From NCBI GenBank assembly GCA_041397725.1, contig JAWKVZ010000005.1, positions 124,001-188,000 on the forward strand: DNA of 64,000 bases, in the 5' to 3' direction. Position numbers and translations under genes: made by a program. The DNA is from JAGRKR01 sp041397725. GTDB taxonomy: Bacteria > Pseudomonadota > Alphaproteobacteria > Rhizobiales > Hyphomicrobiaceae. Positions 33,010-42,055 of this stretch are shown here, one piece after another. The notes beneath the pieces are model-generated. The model saw only the letters and a list, made by a program, of their open reading frames with translations. It had not been told where the DNA came from and made no database searches. Position 1 is the stretch's first letter. Every line of letters starts with the position of its first letter.

Positions 33010-34398
33010 TCAGACGCCAGCCGTCTGGCTCGGCGTCTCCGGCAGGGGCACGCCCGCCGTGGCGAAAGCGGCAGCCTGCTGGCGCGCCACCGTGGCCAGC
33101 TCGAAGTCCTCGATGGTCTCGTTGAAGATCCTGTAATAGTTGAGGCGCGCGTTGAGATGCAGGAAGACGCCGCCGAGACCGATCGCCGCCCGGTCCATGA
33201 ATACGAACTCGCGCGGCACGCGCACCGGCCCCTTCTCTTTGAGGCCCTTGTGGACCGCGAAGGCTTCCCTGCGGCCGTATTCGCCGGGCGCCACGTCCTC
33301 GGCGATCAGCCGCTCGCGGTCGTCGAGCAACGGGCCGTAGATGAAGCGCGCCCAGATGTTGAGAATGTCGATGACCTCGCGGGACAAGCCGCGGAAGCCC
33401 CATGTCTCGTACGCGTGCACGATGCGGTCCTGGTTGCCCTCGAGCAGACCGCGATAGAGGTCTATGACGCCTTCGACGAAGCGTGGCGGAAAGGCGCGGA
33501 TGCAGCCGTAGTCGAGCAGGTTGACGCCGGCGGGCCGCCCGTCCTCGCCCTCGAAGATCGAGTAGTTGCCGAGGTGCGGGTCGCCGTGAATGACGCCGAA
33601 GTGCGCGAACGGATACCACCAGGCGCGGAACATGGCGCGGGCGATCTGGTTCCGATCCTCGATGGCGTGATCCTTGTAGGCGAGCAATGGACGCCCCTCG
33701 GCCCAGGTCATGGTCAGGAGACGGCGGGTCGACAGCTCCGCGACCACCTCGGGCACGCGGATAAGCGGGTCGCTGCGGAAAATATCGGCGTAGAGCCGCA
33801 TGTGCCGGGCTTCCAGCTCGTAGTCGAGCTCCTCCCTGAGCCGGGCGGCGATCTCGGTGACGATCTCCGACGTATCGATCGCCGGGTCCATGCGCCGGTG
33901 GATCGAGAAGATGATCCGGAGCTGGTTGAGATCCGCCTCCACGGCCGATTGCATGTCCGGGTACTGCAGCTTGCAGGCCAGGAGCCGTCCCGAATGGTCC
34001 CGGGCGCGATGCACCTGCCCGAGCGAGGCGGAGGCGGCAGCCTGCTGCTCGAAGGTTGAGAAGCGGGCGGCCCAGTCAGGCCCGAGCTCGGCGGCCATGC
34101 GCCGCCTGACGAAGGCGGGACCCATGGGCGGCGCCTGGCTCTGCAGCTTGGTCAGCTCCATCGCGTACTCGGCCGGCAGCGCCTCCGGGATCGTGGAGAG
34201 GAGCTGCGCCACCTTCATCAGCGGTCCCTTGAGGCCGCCGAGGGCTTGTGCGAGGTCTGCCGCATAACGCGCCCGGTCGTGTTCGCGGCCGAGCAGCCGC
34301 CCGCCCGCCATGCGCGCAGCGATGCCGCCGACGTTGGCGCCGACCTTCACATAGCGGGCCGCGCGCGCCGAGAAGCGGTTTTGCTCGTCATCGGTCAA
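33010..34398 (-). CDS. ABC1/ADCK (UbiB-like) atypical kinase
   Basis: 462 residues from a TTG start at 34398 preceded by AAAGGAG; the frame extends to 34527 without recognisable sequence. The ADCK motifs are present: a KxGQ-related LKGPLMKVAQLLS, the Ala-rich nucleotide loop ASASLGQVHRA, LACKLQYP with the lysine, ELDYELEARH, and the catalytic FGVIHGDPHLGNYSI and NLLDYGCI. The KxGQ position reads KVAQ, a deviation from the consensus. UbiB-family proteins support ubiquinone synthesis or lipid-linked processes. This is a stand-alone paralogue, not next to ubi genes. Confidence 0.88.
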   Translation of the reverse strand: MTDDEQNRFSARAARYVKVGANVGGIAARMAGGRLLGREHDRARYAADLAQALGGLKGPLMKVAQLLSTIPEALPAEYAMELTKLQSQAPPMGPAFVRRRMAAELGPDWAARFSTFEQQAAASASLGQVHRARDHSGRLLACKLQYPDMQSAVEADLNQLRIIFSIHRRMDPAIDTSEIVTEIAARLREELDYELEARHMRLYADIFRSDPLIRVPEVVAELSTRRLLTMTWAEGRPLLAYKDHAIEDRNQIARAMFRAWWYPFAHFGVIHGDPHLGNYSIFEGEDGRPAGVNLLDYGCIRAFPPRFVEGVIDLYRGLLEGNQDRIVHAYETWGFRGLSREVIDILNIWARFIYGPLLDDRERLIAEDVAPGEYGRREAFAVHKGLKEKGPVRVPREFVFMDRAAIGLGGVFLHLNARLNYYRIFNETIEDFELATVARQQAAAFATAGVPLPETPSQTAGV

Positions 34399-34580
34399 GT
34401 TGGCACTCCTTTGCCGGGAATATCGTGCCGGGTCACATCGGCGTCCAGGGGATAGATACGGTGCTCCGGTGCAGAAGATCACGGCTTCGTGACGATTGTA
34501 CTTGAACGGCGGTAGCTCGCCCCTCACTCTCCTTGCCGCTCGGCAACGAGCCCATCACGAAACAGGGGAGCGGCGATCGC

Positions 34581-35822
34581 ATGGTCGGGGCGGTCCAACA
34601 GAGACCGGCGGGTGGGCGTCTCGCAGATCCCATGCTGTGGGCCGTGCTCGCGCTCGGAATCACGCAGATTATCGGCTGGGGCACCACCCACTATGCGCTG
34701 GGCGTGCTCGGCACGCCGATCCTGGCCGAGATGGGTTGGTCACGGAGCACGGTATTTCTCGGCTTCACGGTGGCGCTGATCACCGGCGGGTTCGCCTCGA
34801 CCTGGATCGGTCGCTTGATCGACATGCATGGCGGACGGCGGATCATGACCATCGGCTCGGCGCTGATGGCGGTCGGCCTCGTGGCGCTCGCCCACGTCAA
34901 GGATCAGGCAATTTATCTCGCCGTCTGGGCGTTCCTCGGCATCGCCATGCGCATGACGCTCTACGACGCGGCATTCGCGGCGCTCGTGCAGGTGACGCCG
35001 ACGCGCGGCCGGCGTGCGATCTCGTACCTGACGCTGTTCGGCGGCCTGGCGTCGAGCATCTTCTGGCCGATCGGGCACTATCTGGCGGCGGCTGTGGGTT
35101 GGCGCGAAGCCGTCCTCATCTACGCGGCGCTCAATGCCTTCATCTGCCTGCCGCTGCATCTCGCGGGGCTGGCGCGGCGCGAGGCGGCGGCCGCTCCTGC
35201 CGCCGCTGTTGGCCAAAGTGCGAACGCGACTGAGCGCCAGCCGCTCGAGGGCCGCGCCCGGCGCATCGGCATCGCACTCTTCGCGCTGATCATGTCGCTC
35301 AACGGCTTCGTCTTCGGCGTGCTGTCGGTGCTGCTCGTGTCTGTGCTGGAGTCGACCGGTCTGGCTGTCGCAACCGCCGTCTGGCTGGCGTCGCTCAAGG
35401 GCGTGGCGCAAGTGGGCGGACGCATCGTCGAAATGTTCTGGTGGCGCAATCTGCATCCCCTGACGGTGGGGCGGATCTCGATCGCGCTCCTGCCGGCCTC
35501 CATCCTTCTTCTGTTGTGGGCGGGGGCCAGCTTTCCGCTCGCACTGGCGTTCACCCTGGTGATGGGCGCCTCGCAAGGCATCCTGACGATCGTCAGAGGG
35601 GCCGTACCGCTGGCTCTGTTCGGGCCGGCCGGCTACGGCACCGTGCTCGGGCTGATCGCGACGCCGATCATGCTGGTGAACGCTTTGGCGCCAACGATCT
35701 ACGCCGCGATCATCGACACCTGGGGCGCGGAGGTCGGCGAGTGGCTGCTGTTCGGATGCGCCGTGCTCGCCATGCTTGCGATGGAGGCGACCGCGCTCTG
35801 GTACTGGCGCCGCCGCTCGTGA
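34581..35822 (+). CDS. Major facilitator superfamily transporter
   Basis: 413 residues with twelve predicted helices and a central hydrophilic loop (about 205-225). The N-terminal loop motif between helices 2 and 3 is WIGRLIDMHGGRRIMT, the A-like MFS motif G-x-L-x-D-x-x-G-x-R. The first helix GITQIIGWGTTHYALGVLG is shared with a monocarboxylate-type MFS group, but the substrate cannot be assigned. ATG at 34581 follows AGGGGAG. The gene is divergent from the ABC1 kinase. Confidence 0.88.
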   Translation: MVGAVQQRPAGGRLADPMLWAVLALGITQIIGWGTTHYALGVLGTPILAEMGWSRSTVFLGFTVALITGGFASTWIGRLIDMHGGRRIMTIGSALMAVGLVALAHVKDQAIYLAVWAFLGIAMRMTLYDAAFAALVQVTPTRGRRAISYLTLFGGLASSIFWPIGHYLAAAVGWREAVLIYAALNAFICLPLHLAGLARREAAAAPAAAVGQSANATERQPLEGRARRIGIALFALIMSLNGFVFGVLSVLLVSVLESTGLAVATAVWLASLKGVAQVGGRIVEMFWWRNLHPLTVGRISIALLPASILLLLWAGASFPLALAFTLVMGASQGILTIVRGAVPLALFGPAGYGTVLGLIATPIMLVNALAPTIYAAIIDTWGAEVGEWLLFGCAVLAMLAMEATALWYWRRRS

Positions 35823-35832
35823 GCCACGGCGA

Positions 35833-36477
35833 TCAGCGGGCGGCAAACTCCGTATCGCGCTTCGGAATGAGGTCGTAGGGCAGCGCGAAGCCTGGCAGGG
35901 CCGTGATCGCCGCCCACCAGCGGGCGAGGTTCGGCCATTGCTCGCGCTCGAAGCCTCCTTCGGCCATGAAGACCATGCGGCCGAAGCAGCCGAGATCGGC
36001 GATGGTCGGCGTCTCGCCGACCAGCCAGATGCGACCTTCGAGGTGCGCGTCGACGAAGCTCAGCGCCCGTTCCGCCTGCGCGCGAAAGTGCGCGACGACC
36101 GCGGGATCCGCGATGCCGAACCGTGAGAAGAAGCGCACGCGCGCCACGTTGACGATGGCATCGGATTCCCACGACAGCCATTCCCGCGCCTGCCAGCGCT
36201 CCTGCTCGCTGGCGCCGTCGAAGTGGCCGGTCGCGCGGGCGAGATAATCGAGGATGACGTTCGACTGCACGACCGTGATGCCGCGATGGCGCAGGGCGGG
36301 CACCTGGCCATAGCGATTGACGGCGAGGTAGGCGGCCTCCTTCTGCGCACCGAGCTTCAGGTTCACCGTTCGGAACGAGAAGGCGACGCCGGAGAGCGTC
36401 AGGAACAGCATCGGCTTGTAGCTCGAGGATGAGGTGAAGCTGCCGTAGAGGGTGAGCCGCTCGGGATCGCCGGTCAT
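35833..36477 (-). CDS. Glutathione S-transferase family protein
   Basis: 214 residues. The N-terminal thioredoxin-like domain starts LYGSFTSSSSYKPMLFLTLSG and includes the glutathione-site segment GQVPALRHRGITVVQSNVILDYL with the cis-Pro and the V-x-x-S/SNVI equivalent. The alpha-helical C-terminal domain follows, with LVGETPTIADLGCFGRMVF carrying the N-capping motif. The catalytic Ser/Tyr is one of several serines near residues 13-16. The substrate is unknown. It lies 31 bp beyond znuB on the same strand. Confidence 0.88.
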   Translation of the reverse strand: MTGDPERLTLYGSFTSSSSYKPMLFLTLSGVAFSFRTVNLKLGAQKEAAYLAVNRYGQVPALRHRGITVVQSNVILDYLARATGHFDGASEQERWQAREWLSWESDAIVNVARVRFFSRFGIADPAVVAHFRAQAERALSFVDAHLEGRIWLVGETPTIADLGCFGRMVFMAEGGFEREQWPNLARWWAAITALPGFALPYDLIPKRDTEFAAR

Positions 36478-36508
36478 GTCTTCATCTCCTCATCGCCTCA
36501 ACTTCCGC

Positions 36509-37309
36509 TCAGGCTCGGCTCCGCAGCGCCGCCCAGGCGAGCGACAGGGCGGCCGCGACGGCGAGTGCCAGCACGATGGCGGGGCCGCCCGGTGCGTCGG
36601 AGGCGAGCGAAACCGAGAGGCCGGCGACGACGCCGCCGACCCCGATGACCCCGGCCAGCACGACCATGCTTTCCGGCGTCTGCGCGAACGGGCGCGCTGC
36701 CGTCGCCGGCATGATCAGGAACGCGATGATCAGCAGGATTCCTACGATCTTCATGGCGATGGCGACGATGAAGGCAAGGAGCAGGATGAACGCCGTCTCG
36801 GCCGCGCGCGTCGGCAATCCTTCGGCGGCGGCGAGCTCGGCATGGACGCTGAGCGCGACGAGCGGACGCCAGAGCCAGGCGACCAGGCCCAGAACCGGCA
36901 GTCCGCCGAGCCCGATCCAGACGAGATCGCTCGTCGTCACCGAGAAGATGTCGCCGAAAAGATAGCCCATGAGATCGAGCCGCTGGCCCGTCAGCATCGC
37001 GGCGGCGACGAGCCCGCCCGCCAGCGCAGCGTGCGACAGCAGCCCCAGCAGCGAATCCATCGGCAGGATCTGCTGGCGGTCCAGGAGGATGAGCAGCGCC
37101 GCCAATGCCAGCGAAACCACCAGGATGGAGATCGTGAGATTGAGCGCCAGCAACAGGCCGAGCGCCACGCCGAGCAGGCCGGAATGCGCGATCGTCGAGC
37201 CGAAATAGGCCATGCGCCGCCAGACGACGAGGCAGCCGAGCGGGGCTGCTAGAATGGCCAGCCCGATGCCGGCGAGGAGTGCGCGGACGAGGAAGGCGTC
37301 GAGCGTCAT
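36509..37309 (-). CDS. znuB: Zinc ABC transporter permease
   Basis: 266 residues with about eight membrane helices, ABC-3 family: GCLVVWRRMAYFGSTIAHSGLLGVAL near residues 26-50 and AFLIMPATAARPFAQTPESM near 185-205. It forms the channel of a ZnuABC-type high-affinity zinc importer. Its ATG overlaps the znuC stop by 4 bp, and zur precedes znuC, giving one operon zur-znuC-znuB. No znuA gene is present nearby. Confidence 0.92.
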   Translation of the reverse strand: MTLDAFLVRALLAGIGLAILAAPLGCLVVWRRMAYFGSTIAHSGLLGVALGLLLALNLTISILVVSLALAALLILLDRQQILPMDSLLGLLSHAALAGGLVAAAMLTGQRLDLMGYLFGDIFSVTTSDLVWIGLGGLPVLGLVAWLWRPLVALSVHAELAAAEGLPTRAAETAFILLLAFIVAIAMKIVGILLIIAFLIMPATAARPFAQTPESMVVLAGVIGVGGVVAGLSVSLASDAPGGPAIVLALAVAAALSLAWAALRSRA

Positions 37310-38181
37310 GAGCGCGGCTCGTGCTTGTGACCCGAATGGGTGTGGCCCGCTTGAGAGTGGCCCGCGTGCGCGTGGGTGTGGTCATGGGCCGGGCAAGGCG
37401 CGCCGGACAGGTCGTGAGCGTGATCGTGATGGTGCGTATAGACAGCAAAGGCGCGCGCCGTCTCGCGGCCGAACAGCCGCACGTACTCGGGATGTTGCGC
37501 GACCGAATCCGGCACTCCGGAGCAGCAGACGTGGCGATTGAGGCAGAGCACCCGGTCGCTCGCGGCCATGACCACGTGCAGGTCGTGCGAGACGAGCAGC
37601 ACGCCCAGCCCCCTCTCGGTCCTGATGCGGCCGATCAGCGTGTAGAGGTCCGCCTCGCCGAGATAGTCGACACCGCGCACCGGCTCGTCGAGCACCAGCA
37701 GGTCGGGCCGGCGGATCAGGGCGCGCGCCAGGATCACGCGCTGGAACTCGCCGCCGGACAGGTTCGCGATCTGCCGGCCGGCGACGTGGCTTGCCCCGAC
37801 TTCGGCGAGTGTCGCCGCGACTTCCTGTGCCGACGCCTTGCGCGCGAGGGTCAGGAAGCGCTCGACGGTCATCGGCAGCGTCTTGTCGAGGTCGAAGCGC
37901 TGCGGCGCATAGCCGACCGTGAGGCCCGGCCGGCGTGTGATCGTTCCGGCATCGGGCCGTTCGAGGCCGAGGATGGTGCGCACGAGGGTCGTCTTGCCGG
38001 CGCCGTTCGGACCGATCAGCGTCACGATCTCGCCGGCGCTGACATCGAGGTCCACGCTTTCGAGGATCGTCAGGCCCGCGCGGCGCACGACGATGCCCCG
38101 CGCGGAGACGAGAAGGCCGGCGTCGCGCCCGGCGGGCGCCTGTGGCGGCTCGACGGTGGATGGCGTCGTCTGCGGGCTCAA
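37306..38181 (-). CDS. znuC: Zinc ABC transporter ATP-binding protein with His-rich tail
   Basis: About 291 residues from a TTG start at 38181 that overlaps the zur stop (TTGA); TTG at 38211 is an alternative. Walker A GPNGAGKTT, signature LSGGEFQRV and Walker B LLVLDEPVRGVD are intact. The last ~50 residues are unusually rich in histidine (HHHDHAHD, HDHTHAHAGH, HTHSGHKH), probably binding zinc at the cytoplasmic side. It energises ZnuB. Clustering with zur supports zinc rather than manganese as substrate. Confidence 0.92.
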   Translation of the reverse strand: MSPQTTPSTVEPPQAPAGRDAGLLVSARGIVVRRAGLTILESVDLDVSAGEIVTLIGPNGAGKTTLVRTILGLERPDAGTITRRPGLTVGYAPQRFDLDKTLPMTVERFLTLARKASAQEVAATLAEVGASHVAGRQIANLSGGEFQRVILARALIRRPDLLVLDEPVRGVDYLGEADLYTLIGRIRTERGLGVLLVSHDLHVVMAASDRVLCLNRHVCCSGVPDSVAQHPEYVRLFGRETARAFAVYTHHHDHAHDLSGAPCPAHDHTHAHAGHSQAGHTHSGHKHEPRS

Positions 38182-38681
38182 TGCTCTTGTGTCCTGTCGC
38201 AGATCGCGCAAAGGCCGATGATCTCCACGACGCTGCTGGACGGGCGGAAATCAGCCAGTGCGGCAGCCGTCTTGATGGCTTCGAATACCTCTTCGCCCGG
38301 CACCTCGGCGATCCGTCCGCAACCGCGGCAGGCCAGGATCACCGGCTCGCGCGTGGTGTGGTGCGCGGCGTGGCAGGCGAAATAGGCGTTGCGGCTCTCC
38401 AGTCGGTGCACGGCGCCGGCGGCGAGCAGTGCCTCGAGCGCCCGATAGACGGAGATGGGCGCCAGCCGGCCCTTCTTCTTGCTCAGGCGCTCCAGGATCT
38501 CGTAGGCGCCGAGGGCTTGATGGGAGCTCGCGATCTCGATGAAAACCGAGCGCCGCAGTGGCGTCAGCCGCATGCCGCGCGTGCTGAAGGCCGCCTCCGT
38601 GCGCTGGATGGCCTGTTCGATGCAATGCGCATGGTCGTGGCCTGGGGCTGGAAAACTCCCCGTGGTAGCGCCGCCCGTCAT
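38178..38681 (-). CDS. zur: Zinc uptake regulator of the Fur family
   Basis: 167 residues from ATG at 38681. The winged-helix DNA-binding part includes RLTPLRRSVFIEIASSHQALGAYEIL and SVYRALEALLAAGAVHRL. Metal ligands are visible in ACHAAHHTTREP, the structural-zinc pair CRGCG, and the C-terminal CAICD. Zur with zinc represses uptake genes; it leads the zur-znuC-znuB operon, so autoregulation is expected. The frame is open to 38855, but that extension has no Fur-like sequence. Confidence 0.9.
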   Translation of the reverse strand: MTGGATTGSFPAPGHDHAHCIEQAIQRTEAAFSTRGMRLTPLRRSVFIEIASSHQALGAYEILERLSKKKGRLAPISVYRALEALLAAGAVHRLESRNAYFACHAAHHTTREPVILACRGCGRIAEVPGEEVFEAIKTAAALADFRPSSSVVEIIGLCAICDRTQEH

Positions 38682-38712
38682 TCGTCGTCGATCTCCAGCT
38701 CGTGTTCGCCTT

Positions 38713-38727
38713 TGCAACAACATAACA
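38713..38727 (-). promoter_or_regulatory. Possible Zur operator upstream of zur
   Basis: Read on the minus strand, TGTTATGTTGTTGCA lies 32-46 bp upstream of the zur ATG in an AT-richer patch. It resembles one half of the TGTTATAACA-like core of alphaproteobacterial Zur boxes; the other half is degenerate. This is a candidate only. Confidence 0.3.
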
Positions 38728-38924
38728 CAGTCTCGCGCGCGGGCGACGGGCCATCGTGGTCGGGCATGCGTCTGATTATTATCGTATCGCCGCCACACAA
38801 CCTCTTCATCTTTCCCGTATTTTGCCACCTTTGTATGGCCAGATGGGCATGACATCGGCGGGCATGGGCCCGCGTCGGTCGGTCGTTGTGTGATCGGCCG
38901 CTGGTTCTATCGGACGTCAGTAAC

Positions 38925-40091
38925 ATGTCCAAGGTTGAGATTGGTGCCGCCTACATCGTGGCGGCGCGTCGTACGGCTATCGGGCGAGTTGGTGGATTGC
39001 ACCGGAATCGCCGGGTCGAGGAGCTGGCCGTGCCGGTGGTGCAATCCGTGCTTGCGGATGCCGGCATCGCACCGGATCAGATCGACGAGATCATCATCGG
39101 CAATGCCACGCAGGGCGGCAATCCCGCCCGGCTGATCGCGTTGGCGGCCGGCCTGCCCGAGCGCGCCTCGGCCCAGACCATCGACAGACAGTGCGCATCG
39201 GGGCTCGAGGCCATTCTCGCCGCTGCCCGTCTGGTCACGCTCGGCGACGCCGATGCAATCGTGGCTGGCGGCGCCGAGTCACTCTCCAATGCGCCGTGGC
39301 GCGTCGCCAAGCCGCGCAGCATCTATCAGCTTCCGCGCTTCGTGCCGGTCGAGACGGTCACCGCCGAGACGGCCGAGGAGCCGCAGCTTTTCGAGGCGTC
39401 GGAGGATCTGGCGCGCCAGCTCGGCATCACGCGCCAGCAGCAGGACGACTACGCGCTGCGGTCGCGTCGGCGTGCGGCGTCTGCCCGGGAGGCGCGCTCG
39501 TTCATCGGCGAGATCGTGCCCTTGCGCGCCAACGTCGAGGAGGCTCGCGACCAGAGCTCCATCGATCCGACGCTCGAGGAAATGGCGCACGCACCGGCTT
39601 TCGTCGAGCCGGGGGGCACGCTCACGCAGGCCAACACCAGCGCCATGCACGACGGCGCGGCGATGGTGCTGGTGGTATCGGAACGGCGCCATGCGGAGCT
39701 CGGCCGTCCACCGGCGCTGAAGCTCGTCTCGAGTGCTGTCGCCGGCGTGTCGCCGACCGTCGAGGCGTTCGCGCCGATCGAGGCCACGCGCAAGCTCTAC
39801 ACCAAGCTCAACGGCTTCCGCCGCGATCAGATCCGCGCTTTCGAGTTGAGCGAGACGTCCGCGGCGCAGGCCATCGCGCTCCGCGATGCGCTGCAGCTCG
39901 ACGAATCCATCCTCAATGCCGAGGGCGGCGCCATCGCCCGCGGTCATCCCTTCGCTGCGTCCGGCGCCGTACTGGTCGTGCGCCTGTTCTCCCGTCTCGT
40001 GCGGCGGGGCAACGAGGAGGCGCGGTTCGGCGTCGCCACGCAGGGCGCCATTGGCGGGCTCGGGGTGGCGGCATTGTTCGAGGCGGTCTAA
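38925..40091 (+). CDS. Thiolase family protein (acetyl-CoA acyltransferase-like), active site degenerate
   Basis: 388 residues from ATG at 38925. It has the thiolase fold: AYIVAARRTAIGRVGG at the start, the nucleophilic Cys near 88 in DRQCASGLEA, AGGAESLSN, and GGAIARGHPFAASGA with the histidine. Two usual features differ: the NEAFAAQ motif reads SETSAAQ, and the C-terminal CxGGGxG motif reads ATQGAIGGLG, so the second catalytic cysteine is missing. The protein may have altered chemistry (for example condensation without proton shuttling), or be inactive. No beta-oxidation partners are adjacent; a macrodomain gene follows after 38 bp. Confidence 0.85.
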   Translation: MSKVEIGAAYIVAARRTAIGRVGGLHRNRRVEELAVPVVQSVLADAGIAPDQIDEIIIGNATQGGNPARLIALAAGLPERASAQTIDRQCASGLEAILAAARLVTLGDADAIVAGGAESLSNAPWRVAKPRSIYQLPRFVPVETVTAETAEEPQLFEASEDLARQLGITRQQQDDYALRSRRRAASAREARSFIGEIVPLRANVEEARDQSSIDPTLEEMAHAPAFVEPGGTLTQANTSAMHDGAAMVLVVSERRHAELGRPPALKLVSSAVAGVSPTVEAFAPIEATRKLYTKLNGFRRDQIRAFELSETSAAQAIALRDALQLDESILNAEGGAIARGHPFAASGAVLVVRLFSRLVRRGNEEARFGVATQGAIGGLGVAALFEAV

Positions 40092-40129
40092 CCTCGGCCC
40101 GGACGGACCAGCAGCGCCGGGGAACAGTC

Positions 40130-40639
40130 ATGCCGCATCGCATCGAGGTCGTCGAAGGCGACATCACGACGCTCGACTTGGATGCGATCGTCAATGCCGC
40201 GAACAAGTCCCTCCTGGGCGGCGGCGGCGTCGATGGTGCCATCCATCGTGCCGCCGGTCCCGAGCTGCTGGAGGCGTGCCGCGCCCTCGGCGGCTGCGAA
40301 ACGGGCGCCGCCAAGATCACGCCCGGCTTCAATCTTACGGCGCGTTACGTGATTCACGCGGTCGGCCCGATCTGGCATGGCGGCATGGCCGGAGAGGACG
40401 AGCTGCTGTGGAGCGTCTATCGGACGTCGCTGCAACTCGCCCGTCGCCACGGCTTGTGCTCGATCGCCTTTCCGGCCATATCCACGGGCGCCTACGGCTT
40501 TCCCGCCGAGCGGGCGGCGCGGCTCGCCGTCGGAGCGATCTCCTCGACGATCGAGGGCGACGCGCATTGGCAGCATGTCGTACTCTGTTGCTTCGGCGAG
40601 GCTTCCCGCCGCCATCACGAGGCCGCACTGAAGCGCTGA
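40130..40639 (+). CDS. Macrodomain protein (O-acetyl-ADP-ribose deacetylase, YmdB-like)
   Basis: 169 residues, a complete stand-alone macrodomain. Conserved elements are VVEGDITTLDLDAIVNAANKS (about 6-26), GGGGVDGAIHRAAG with the catalytic-loop residues, YVIHAVGP, and FPAISTGAYGFP for the phosphate-binding loop. The family removes O-acetyl-ADP-ribose or ADP-ribose from proteins. ATG at 40130. It follows the thiolase-like gene closely and may be co-transcribed. Confidence 0.94.
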   Translation: MPHRIEVVEGDITTLDLDAIVNAANKSLLGGGGVDGAIHRAAGPELLEACRALGGCETGAAKITPGFNLTARYVIHAVGPIWHGGMAGEDELLWSVYRTSLQLARRHGLCSIAFPAISTGAYGFPAERAARLAVGAISSTIEGDAHWQHVVLCCFGEASRRHHEAALKR

Positions 40640-40742
40640 AGGTGGGGCGCCGGCTACGGCACGGCATGCCGCGATTATTGGCACGGGATTCGCACGACGT
40701 CGGACGACGGTTTCGGGGCAGACAGGCGTATCGAGGTTAATT

Positions 40743-41717
40743 GTGCGCGTTCGATTGGCAATCGGCGGAAACAGGCGTCTCGCGTTGGCCCTGCTCGGTG
40801 GCGTGCTCGCCGCTCTGGCCATCATCACGCTGTTGCCCTGGCTCGGCCCGTATTCGCCGGCCGCGGACGCATTCAGCCATTTCCGTCTGCACTATGTGGT
40901 CGTGTGCGCCGTCGTGGCCGCGCTCTGCCTCCTTGTCAGCCGGCGCATCGCCATCGTCGCCGTCTCGATGGCGATGGTGAACTTCGCCGGTGCCGCGATC
41001 CATCCGCGCGCCGCCTCGACGCCGGACGCCCGCGGCATTCCGCTCAAGATCGTCACGATCAACACGCTCTACCGTGTCGACAATACGGACGCTGTGGTCG
41101 CGCTCGTCCGCCGGGAAGCTCCCGACATCGTCTTCCTCCAGGAGATGACGCGGGCGAAGGCCGGGATCATGACGCGGTTGAAGGCGGACTATCCCTGGCA
41201 GGTGCACTGCATCGGCGCGACGAATTGCGACACGGCGATCCTCTCGCGCCGGCCATGGCGGGAGGCGGGCGGACGGCGGCTCGGCCGGCGTGGCGGCAGC
41301 GTCGCCTGGGCGCGCTTCGGGCAGGATCTGGCCGGCCTGACGGTGGCAAGTGTGCATCTGCGCTGGCCACTCGTTTCCGACCAGCTCGGCCAGCTTCGCG
41401 AGGTCAAGGACGTGCTCGGCAGCGTCGCCGGTCCCGTCGTCGTGGCCGGCGATCTCAACGCCACGGCGTGGTCTGGCGTAGTCCGGGTCTTCTCGGCCGA
41501 GACGGGCATGCGGCCGGCCGGCGGCTTCGTGCCGACCTGGCCTGCGCGAGGCTTCAAGTCCGGGCGGACCTGCCCGCTCTGCTTCCCGCAGCTCCAGATC
41601 GATCATGTTCTGGTCAGCCGCGGCGTCGAGGTCGTGGCGACGCGTCCGGGTGCGGACGTCAGCTCCGATCACCTGCCTCTGTTCGCGGAGATCGTTCTCG
41701 ACCCCGCTTCGCGCTGA
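40743..41717 (+). CDS. Endonuclease/exonuclease/phosphatase (EEP) family protein with N-terminal membrane helices
   Basis: 324 residues from GTG at 40743 (GAGG 6 nt upstream). Three hydrophobic helices lie at about 15-35, 42-62 and 64-85. The EEP domain begins KIVTINTLYRVDN near residue 100 and shows IVFLQEMT with the metal-binding glutamate, VVAGDLNATAW, and SSDHLPLFAEI with the catalytic Asp-His. It is predicted to be a membrane-bound metallohydrolase with the catalytic domain outside the cytoplasm; nucleic acid, phosphoinositide or sphingolipid headgroups are possible substrates. Confidence 0.88.
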   Translation: MRVRLAIGGNRRLALALLGGVLAALAIITLLPWLGPYSPAADAFSHFRLHYVVVCAVVAALCLLVSRRIAIVAVSMAMVNFAGAAIHPRAASTPDARGIPLKIVTINTLYRVDNTDAVVALVRREAPDIVFLQEMTRAKAGIMTRLKADYPWQVHCIGATNCDTAILSRRPWREAGGRRLGRRGGSVAWARFGQDLAGLTVASVHLRWPLVSDQLGQLREVKDVLGSVAGPVVVAGDLNATAWSGVVRVFSAETGMRPAGGFVPTWPARGFKSGRTCPLCFPQLQIDHVLVSRGVEVVATRPGADVSSDHLPLFAEIVLDPASR

Positions 41718-42055
41718 GCGGGAGCTGACCCGGCCGTGTCGCGGCGCGTTACGAAGATGTAACGGGTAACGACCGCCGAGTTCGGGCACTATCGGCGAGA
41801 CTTGGGAGCGGGATGCCCATGGCAAGGGCTCTTGCGCGCGTCGATCGTTCGGCGCGTCGCGCAGCGGTCACGGTCGGTGGATATTTGCTCCCGTCCTTCA
41901 TAACGCCACGCTGCTGCCAGGAATCTGGCGCAAATCTTGTAGAGCGACCTGAATCCTGCAGCTCGCGACCGGACGTCGAGCAATGTCTCGGGTGATCATC
42001 GACGGGACGGACGCAACGCAGCCTGTGACAACGCGCTTCACATAGAGATCCGCCC
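41718..42055. other. Intergenic region before the large membrane/coiled-coil gene
   Basis: 338 bp with no convincing gene. A short inverted repeat GTTAC-N6-GTAAC lies near 41749-41764. I see no clear promoter consensus. Confidence 0.4.

Noticed and set aside
41749..41764. GTTAC-N6-GTAAC inverted repeat as an operator
   Set aside because: Only 5-bp arms, isolated, and no recognised regulator uses it.
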